In this document: positions 58,467-64,000 of the stretch, piece after piece
How positions within the stretch are numbered: position 1 is the first letter of the stretch
Layout of the letters: each line of letters begins with the position of its first letter
Source of the DNA: Mariprofundus sp. EBB-1
GTDB lineage: Bacteria > Pseudomonadota > Zetaproteobacteria > Mariprofundales > Mariprofundaceae
DNA length: 64,000 nucleotides
NCBI RefSeq assembly: GCF_003665155.1
Contig: NZ_RCFQ01000009.1
Span: 29,442 to 93,441, forward strand
Direction of reading: 5' to 3'
Notes under the pieces: model-generated
What the model was told of the DNA's origin: nothing
The model's database searches: none
The model's input: the letters and a program-made list of their open reading frames with translations, nothing else
Position numbers and translations under genes: made by a program

Positions 58467-58540
58467 AGCGTGTACTGCGAGGTGAATTGAGCTTGCGAGA
58501 GAGATAGTACCTTGAGGGTATTCGCGTTTCGTTTCTATGT

Positions 58541-59152
58541 CTAAATCGTGTGTGCTTTCTGGACGGCCTGCGTGCGACTATTGACGCCGAGCTTGCGAAA
58601 AAGGGCTGAGACATGCTGTTTCACAGTGCTGCCGGTCAGATCCAAAGCAATAGCGATCTCTTTATTGGATTTACCATCGATCAACATCTGCCATATCTGC
58701 TGCTGACGCGGTGAAATGGACGTGGCTTCCGATGTTGCTTCCGGTGAATGCTCAGAACTGTTGTTAAAATATTTTGACGGGACATAACATTCGCCAGCAA
58801 GCACCATCTGGATCGCGGCAAGCATCACTTTGCTCGCTGATGACTTTGAAATAAAACCCATCGCACCAGCATCCAGGCAGCCTTTCACCACATAACCGGC
58901 ATCATTGCCCGAGATCACTACCACCGCAGTTTGCGGTGCTGATGCGCAGATATGCCGAACGCCATCGGAATTGATAATACCTGGCATATCAAGATCCAGC
59001 AGCAACAGATCAAACAGATCTTCACGCTTTAGATGTGCCTCGATCTCACGGCGATTTCTGGCTTCAGCCACATGCACTGGCCCCAGTCCCTGCAACAGCA
59101 CACTGAGCCCGTCACGAAACAAGGCATGATCGTCAGCAATAAGGATATTCAT
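58541..59152 (-). CDS. LuxR/NarL-family response regulator
   Basis: 203 aa: receiver with Asp53 (LLLLDLDMPG) and a C-terminal LuxR helix-turn-helix (SPRQQQIWQMLIDGKSNKEI, ALDLTGSTVKQHVSALFRKLG). Start at 59152 is preferred, but a start at 59164 with GGGGG before it is possible. It is divergent from the collagen-like gene; the duplicated box at 59210 lies between them, so it may control that promoter. Likely partner: the kinase at 56618. Confidence 0.9.
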   Translation of the reverse strand: MNILIADDHALFRDGLSVLLQGLGPVHVAEARNRREIEAHLKREDLFDLLLLDLDMPGIINSDGVRHICASAPQTAVVVISGNDAGYVVKGCLDAGAMGFISKSSASKVMLAAIQMVLAGECYVPSKYFNNSSEHSPEATSEATSISPRQQQIWQMLIDGKSNKEIAIALDLTGSTVKQHVSALFRKLGVNSRTQAVQKAHTI

Positions 59153-59209
59153 GACACCAATCATTGACCCCCACTCTCCTAATGTAAACCAGCCCAAATG
59201 TTTAACCAG

Positions 59210-59264
59210 TATAGTACAAAAGTATTAGGTATAACACCTTTGTCTGTCTGCCCCTTTTATTTGG
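59210..59264 (+). promoter_or_regulatory. Duplicated box A upstream of the collagen-like gene
   Basis: A conserved block shared with 61685-61739: TATAGTACAAAAG, then 13 variable bases with a conserved TAG, then ACCTTTGTCTGTCTGCCCC, then TTATTT. The centre forms an imperfect dyad (ACAAAAG... with CCTTTGT). It is about 150 bases before the ATG and 58 bases before the regulator's start on the other side. Confidence 0.65.
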
Positions 59265-59360
59265 CCAACGTAGAATACACCTTGAATGATGATTCATACG
59301 AGCTAAAAAAATGGCTCAGAACTGCTGATTTATCATCACAGATCCATATAGGGGGATAAA

Positions 59361-60380
59361 ATGAAATATAAAATATTATGCTCGGCAGTAGTGATTGCAT
59401 TTTGCAGCAATGTTGCCTGGGCAGATGAAGCGCGTGAAAACAGGCATGATATTGAGATAGAAAAACAGAAAATCAGTAAGAAAATAAATGCTGCAAATAT
59501 TGCAGTCAATAAAGCAGCAATTGCTGCAATTCAACTCACACCCGGGCCTCAGGGTCCACAAGGAGTGGCAGGTGCTAATGGCACAAATGGTGTTGATGGC
59601 GCAACTGGTGCTCAGGGCCCACAGGGTTTAGCTGGCGCTGCAGGCGCGACTGGTGCACAAGGACTGGCTGGTGCTGATGGTACAAACGGTGTTGATGGTG
59701 CAACCGGGCCAGCAGGGTTGGCAGGTGTTGATGGTACGAATGGTACAAATGGCACAAATGGTACTGATGGTGCCGTAGGTTTTAACGGAGCTGACGGTGC
59801 AGTTGGTCAAACAGGCCCTCAGGGCCCACAAGGTCCTGCAGGATCTACCGGAGTCACTGATCCTGTAGCGTTGAATGCGGCAATCTGCGCGCTCTACGAT
59901 GCTGCCGGAGCAGCCAGGCCGGCAATTTGCCCTTATGCTGTTGGCGATACAGGGCCGGCAGGCGGAACTGTGTTTTATATTACCAATGGCGGACTCAATG
60001 GATTTGAGGCTGGTCCTCAGATGGGCCCTGCTACTTGGGGCTGTCAGAATACACCTATAGCTGGAGCACACACTAGTTCAGGAGCGGCTAATACAGCGGC
60101 CATTCTGGCAGGTTGTGCAACACCTGGCATCGCTGCTCGCGTTGCTGATGCGTATGTATCTCCGAATGGGTCAACCGGATGGTTCCTGCCTAGTACGACT
60201 GAGTCATCTTACATGCGGTTAGAAAAAAGTGCGCTTGGAATTACAACCCAGGTGTATTACACCTCCACTGAGTGGAGTGCGGCATATGGAATTAAGTACC
60301 ACTTTTTTGACGGCAACCAGACAGGCCAGCAGAAGCAGAATGAGGCAGCTCTATATTTCCGTCCGGTACGAGCATTCTGA
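59361..60380 (+). CDS. Collagen-like secreted protein with C-terminal DUF1566-type domain
   Basis: 339 aa: signal peptide (cleaved after AWA), helical neck (about 22-58), then 35 uninterrupted Gly-x-y triplets (residues 62-166, many Gly-Thr-Asn), then a Gly- and Cys-containing C-terminal domain of the DUF1566/Lcl type (GDTGPAGGTVFYITNGG, GWFLPSTTE, YYTSTEWSAAYG). Collagen-like proteins often form surface fibres and adhere. GGGGG ten bases before the ATG supports the start. Its leader and signal region are duplicated at 61685-61900. Confidence 0.9.
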   Translation: MKYKILCSAVVIAFCSNVAWADEARENRHDIEIEKQKISKKINAANIAVNKAAIAAIQLTPGPQGPQGVAGANGTNGVDGATGAQGPQGLAGAAGATGAQGLAGADGTNGVDGATGPAGLAGVDGTNGTNGTNGTDGAVGFNGADGAVGQTGPQGPQGPAGSTGVTDPVALNAAICALYDAAGAARPAICPYAVGDTGPAGGTVFYITNGGLNGFEAGPQMGPATWGCQNTPIAGAHTSSGAANTAAILAGCATPGIAARVADAYVSPNGSTGWFLPSTTESSYMRLEKSALGITTQVYYTSTEWSAAYGIKYHFFDGNQTGQQKQNEAALYFRPVRAF

Positions 60381-60450
60381 TACCTCAGTGAATCAGCTAA
60401 AGCGGAGACTTCCCTTTTGGCTATAAAGTGAATACATGATCATTAATCGA

Positions 60451-60479
60451 AACGGCCAGCTTGCGCTGGCCGTTTTTTT
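60451..60479 (+). terminator. Rho-independent terminator after the collagen-like gene
   Basis: ACGGCCAGC and GCTGGCCGT pair in a stem with a TTGC loop, followed by seven T. The rest of the gap to 60775 shows no gene. Confidence 0.93.
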
Positions 60480-60775
60480 GGTCATAAATCGGTATCGATA
60501 GAGTTAAACTCAATGCATTTCTGCAATGCTGTCATTGACTGCCACATGATCAACGCAACGTTTTAAATGAAACTTCGAAAATGCACGAAACAAGCACCTT
60601 GCCACCTTTTCTTATGACTTATTTCTTAACCGGGCGGCAGCAACTTAAATTTATGATGACTAATAACTCCAACAAGGTATGTTAAATCCATGGCCTGCTC
60701 AATTTACATCTTACATGATGATCTCACCTCTCTATCTGGTCTGGTTATGAATAATTTAGTGCCAAGCTGCGCATA

Positions 60776-61546
60776 ATGCATGCTGGAAAAGCGCCCGTGT
60801 GGATAGAAGCAGGACTGGTTGTGTTGCTTGCATACCTGCTATTCAACTGGATGTTTCCAGCCGATGATATCGTTACACCTATCGAGCCGCTGGATCAAAG
60901 CATGCATTCCTCTGAAGCGCTACCGGATTTGGCGGAGCTTGTTGCAGTTCCCCTGTTTGGCAAGGTTCCACCACACGTCCCAAAAGCTGCGCCAGTGCAA
61001 CAACAGGTGGCTGTGGCTATCATCAAACCTTTGACTTTTCGTCTGCTCGGTACGGTTGTGGCAGGTGAAGCCTCATCGGTGATTCTTTCACTTTCAGAAG
61101 GTAGCGAACAACAGGTTTTTACTGTCGGTGATTTCATTCAGCCCGGAGTGAAGCTCTATTATGTGGATGCCAATGCAATGGTGGTTGAACGTGCGGGAAA
61201 GCTTGAACGGATCATCATGGAATATAGCGAACGACTGCATGCCAACGTAACTGGCGAGGCAAATACTACAGCTGATTTATCAACGCTGATGACACAGGCA
61301 AAGCTGGTCTTGCATCACGATGGAGATAAGGCAGATGGTTTTGTCATCACTGGCATTGTCGTCAATTCGATTTATCACAAGTCTGGCTTATACAATGGTG
61401 ATCTTATTCGCAACATCAATGGTATAGAGTTAGTTAAAGCGAATCAGATTGATGTTCTATACAACGGCATGCGCAACGCCTCAACGATAGAGCTGGAGCT
61501 CATACGCTCAGGCAAGCTTAAACGACTGAGTTATACCGCTCCATGA
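60776..61546 (+). CDS. GspC-like type II secretion protein
   Basis: 256 aa: N-terminal membrane helix (VWIEAGLVVLLAYLLFNWMF), the GspC homology region (LTFRLLGTVVAGEASSVILSL, QVFTVGDFIQPGVKLYYVD) and a C-terminal PDZ-like domain (VNSIYHKSGLYNGDLIRNINGIEL). Inner-membrane GspC links the secretin to the assembly platform. No other gsp gene follows; an adhesin gene does, so this copy is an orphan. No clear ribosome site at the ATG. Confidence 0.85.
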   Translation: MHAGKAPVWIEAGLVVLLAYLLFNWMFPADDIVTPIEPLDQSMHSSEALPDLAELVAVPLFGKVPPHVPKAAPVQQQVAVAIIKPLTFRLLGTVVAGEASSVILSLSEGSEQQVFTVGDFIQPGVKLYYVDANAMVVERAGKLERIIMEYSERLHANVTGEANTTADLSTLMTQAKLVLHHDGDKADGFVITGIVVNSIYHKSGLYNGDLIRNINGIELVKANQIDVLYNGMRNASTIELELIRSGKLKRLSYTAP

Positions 61547-61684
61547 CGCACAGTTAGAAGAACACCACCACTGTTGGTTAAATTTGATTCACCCATTCGC
61601 AGGACCGCCCTGCCCTCCTGATCAGTATTCGATTGATCTATAATCGCTTGATCCCCTCTACTAAGCTGCCAAATAGGCTCACCC

Positions 61685-61739
61685 TATAGTACAAAAGGAC
61701 TAGTCCTAGTACCTTTGTCTGTCTGCCCCAATTATTTAG
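61685..61739 (+). promoter_or_regulatory. Duplicated box B upstream of the adhesin gene
   Basis: Second copy of the block at 59210. Here the 13 variable bases extend the dyad to a perfect GGACTAGTCC. It is about 160 bases before the adhesin ATG. The 138 bases between the gspC-like stop and this box (61547-61684) show nothing else. Confidence 0.65.
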
Positions 61740-61846
61740 ACGGCTTATCATAAGCAATTGATGATGTTCCGGACGAGCTGATTGCGCTAACTGTAAAGCT
61801 TCTGATTCATCATCACTGATTTTATATCAGAATATTGGGGGCTAAA

Positions 61847-64000
61847 ATGAATCACAGACTATTCTATTCGGCGTTGCTACCTGCATTTTGCAACAGCACC
61901 ACTTGGCAAGTTGGCATCATAAACAGATCATTAGCCCGGTTTACATCCGGTCTGGCGGATCATGCAAAACCGGCCGCACTATGTTTGACCATGTTGGCGG
62001 CGACTCTTGTTGCTGCTCCTGCACAGGCCGCCGGTCCGGTCGTAAGTTTTGATGCCAGTACCCTTGCCTTAACCAACGGTGCGGTTGTGTCGGCTTGGGG
62101 GGGGCAGTCTGCCGCTGGCACGCCAACCTATTTAAGCGCCCAAACGCCCAATGGCAGCCCGGCCGTGGAGTTTAACGGAAGCGATCATATGGGTAACAAT
62201 ATTACCTTGCCGGCTGCAGGCGGGGACTGGATCCTTGTGGCGGTCATCAAACCGACAAATATCCATGCCTACCATAATCTGGCCGACGATAGCGCTGGCG
62301 CCAGGCCAATGCTCTGGATAGACCCCGCTTTCAACTATGAACTCAACTATGGTGGCGGCGGCGGTGCCAAGGCAGCCGGTACGGGAACCGGTGGATGGGA
62401 TGTTGTGATTGCAGATTCCTCACTGAATCAGCTATATGTCAACAGCCCGACAGCCAATGCTTCCGGTGGAGGCGCTGTTTCTTATACTGCGGCAAAGCTG
62501 TTCAATTTCTTTCATCGTGGCGGTGGACAAACATTTCAGGGTCAGGTTGCTGAATTGCGTATTTACAACAACCGCACCGATTTCGGCGGAAATTTTTCCG
62601 CGCTCTACAATGAAATGCATGCAAAATGGATTGCAGCACCTGCCGCTGTGCCGCCATATTTCCTCGAAACTTTTAATTCCAACACGCTGGGCCCGAATCT
62701 CACCCAGCTTGAGGGTGCATCTGTGAACCTGAGTGGGGCCAACGTTACAACCACTGGTGGATGGGGTGTTCCCAAGCAGCTCGTGGCTACCATCGGAACA
62801 AACTATGACACGATCGATTTCGTTGCTGAGGTCACAGTCGTGGCGCACAATCAGAGTACCTGCAGTGACGAGGTTTATTTCGGACTCGGCAAAGCCGGCA
62901 CCGGCGGAACCGGCGGTTATCCGCTGGACGGACCTGTGGCTCTGCTCAGGCATATCACCATGTGGGCAGGAACCTGTTCGGCTAATGCCAATATTAATAA
63001 CCTGACGATTGCGACCAATGACATACCCGCATTTCCAGGTCATGGCACTGAAATTACCAACCAATCGAATGTCGGCCCCGGTTTCGGCCCGTACGTTCTG
63101 CAGTTTTATCACGTTGCCGGCATGGTCAGTTTCTTTGTCAACGGCGTGCAGTTCGGCCCGACAGTGGATGCCAGTCAATATTACTTCGCAGCTGGCGCCG
63201 GGCGCGTCTTCTTCGCCGGTGTTAACGTCAAATTTGACGACTTCTCGATTCAGGCAATCCCACCAGCCAATGCAGCTCCGACAGCCAATGCTGGTGCTGT
63301 ACAGACTGCACAGTGTACGGGCATATCCAGCGCTGACGTCGCGATGGATGGGTCAGGATCATCCGATCCGGATGGTGATACCCTGACTTATGCATGGTCA
63401 TGGACCGGTGGTTCGGCCACGGGTTTAAGCCCGACTGCCTCATTCCCACTGGGAACAACTACAGTGACACTAACTGTTGATGACGGTAATGGAGAAACTG
63501 CGACATCAAACACATCGGTGACGGTAGAAGATACAACCGCTCCAACGGTCAATGCGGGTTCGGATGTGATCGTAGAAGCGACCAGTGCAGCCGGTGCGGA
63601 TTACGATGTATCCGCACAGGTGAGTGCTTCGGATACTTGCTGTAATGTGTCCACCAGCATTAGCCCGATTGGAACATATTCACTCGGTGCCAATACAGTA
63701 AGCGTAACTGCAAGCGATTGTGCAGGAAACAGTGCCAGCGATACGATGGTCGTCACGGTCGTGGATACCACCGTCCCTGTTCTGACTGTGCCTGCAAACG
63801 TCAGTATCGAAGCCAACGGCGTGTTGAGCACGGTTATTATCGGCACAGCTACTGCAACAGATCTCTTTGGTGCAACAGTGGCCAACGATGCGCCAGCAAT
63901 ATTCGCTCTGGGTACTACGACGGTTACTTATACAGCAACAGACGGCAACGGACTGACTTCAACTGGTACACAAACAGTAACAGTAGCTGATACGACTGCT
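61847..64000 (+). CDS. Large secreted adhesin-like protein (lectin-like, PKD, HYR), 3' end outside window
   Basis: Open frame of 718 codons from the ATG at 61847 to the window edge without a stop. Order: an N-terminal segment related to the collagen-like gene's leader (1-22), a second signal-like segment (about 42-62, ends APAQA-A), a LamG/concanavalin-like domain (about 64-250, VEFNGSDHMGNNITLP), a second lectin-like domain (about 256-470), a PKD domain (about 473-560, DGSGSSDPDGDTLTYAWSW), and at least two HYR repeats from 561 (DTTAPTVNAGSDVIVEA; DTTVPVLTVPANVSIEANG). GGGGG is eight bases before the ATG. Surface adhesion or matrix binding is likely by analogy; transport is unknown, and the gspC-like gene just upstream is suggestive. 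Confidence 0.85.
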   Translation, partial: MNHRLFYSALLPAFCNSTTWQVGIINRSLARFTSGLADHAKPAALCLTMLAATLVAAPAQAAGPVVSFDASTLALTNGAVVSAWGGQSAAGTPTYLSAQTPNGSPAVEFNGSDHMGNNITLPAAGGDWILVAVIKPTNIHAYHNLADDSAGARPMLWIDPAFNYELNYGGGGGAKAAGTGTGGWDVVIADSSLNQLYVNSPTANASGGGAVSYTAAKLFNFFHRGGGQTFQGQVAELRIYNNRTDFGGNFSALYNEMHAKWIAAPAAVPPYFLETFNSNTLGPNLTQLEGASVNLSGANVTTTGGWGVPKQLVATIGTNYDTIDFVAEVTVVAHNQSTCSDEVYFGLGKAGTGGTGGYPLDGPVALLRHITMWAGTCSANANINNLTIATNDIPAFPGHGTEITNQSNVGPGFGPYVLQFYHVAGMVSFFVNGVQFGPTVDASQYYFAAGAGRVFFAGVNVKFDDFSIQAIPPANAAPTANAGAVQTAQCTGISSADVAMDGSGSSDPDGDTLTYAWSWTGGSATGLSPTASFPLGTTTVTLTVDDGNGETATSNTSVTVEDTTAPTVNAGSDVIVEATSAAGADYDVSAQVSASDTCCNVSTSISPIGTYSLGANTVSVTASDCAGNSASDTMVVTVVDTTVPVLTVPANVSIEANGVLSTVIIGTATATDLFGATVANDAPAIFALGTTTVTYTATDGNGLTSTGTQTVTVADTTA

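Noticed and set aside
62432..63178. A 248-codon minus-strand open frame inside the adhesin region
   Set aside because: It lies opposite the long plus-strand frame that has clear lectin and PKD domains; the minus frame has none and a composition typical of a shadow.
1..64000. tRNA, rRNA, CRISPR arrays and prophage genes
   Set aside because: Looked for tRNA T-arm and acceptor patterns, regularly spaced repeats and phage structural genes, and found none that hold up by eye; a tRNAscan or minced run would settle this.

Overview
The window looks like chromosome from a marine, microaerophilic Gram-negative proteobacterium. An iron-oxidising Zetaproteobacterium (Mariprofundus/Ghiorsea type) is my best guess, but this is inferred from gene content and was not tested by phylogeny. 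Supporting content: a complete lipopolysaccharide export block (kdsD-kdsC-lptC-lptA-lptB), a FimV-like protein, RpoH, outer-membrane proteins, a FeoB-type iron permease, ubiquinone and probable rhodoquinone functions, and oxygen- or redox-linked sensors (a hemerythrin kinase, a [2Fe-2S]-cyclase, a perfect FNR-type box). No rRNA, tRNA, CRISPR array, prophage or complete insertion sequence was seen.

Layout. 1-15.1 kb is mostly housekeeping on the minus strand: a cut-off hybrid kinase, truA, a CbiQ-like membrane protein, fimV, then asd-leuB-nrdR-glyA, then a tight four-gene run (MidA-like methyltransferase, ferredoxin-cyclase, RlmD-like methyltransferase, peptide-binding lipoprotein). 15-23 kb holds trxA, efp, a hemerythrin hybrid kinase and several enzymes. 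23-30 kb holds ald, a probable rquA, two lipid-type hydrolases and a variant feoB. 30-34.7 kb is a Tat-exported solute-binding protein translationally coupled to a sensor kinase that is broken by two frameshifts. 36.5-43.7 kb is the envelope block: yajQ, an M23 peptidase, the Kdo/Lpt operon, ubiX and ubiK. 44-50.7 kb has small envelope proteins, mog, rpoH and a Spy/Cpx-like envelope stress module.

50.8-64 kb is the accessory part. It has a Fic protein behind four helically phased sites, two copies of a ~190-bp leader with CRP-like palindromes that each drive a small membrane protein, an HD-GYP protein, a 269-bp MITE-like element, a kinase and LuxR-type regulator, and two surface-protein genes (collagen-like, and a lectin/PKD/HYR adhesin that runs off the window). 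The two surface genes share a duplicated 5' control region.

How it fits together: the window is rich in signalling (six kinases or kinase fragments, two complete separate response regulators, a class III cyclase, an HD-GYP phosphodiesterase, the c-di-GMP-type binder YajQ), much of it plausibly reading oxygen, redox or envelope state, and in genes that build the cell surface. The most unusual items are the six-fold ATQ-x-L repeat tail of the FimV-like protein, the duplicated CRP-like leader plus small membrane proteins, the shared promoter box of the surface proteins beside a LuxR-type regulator, and the ferredoxin-fused cyclase.
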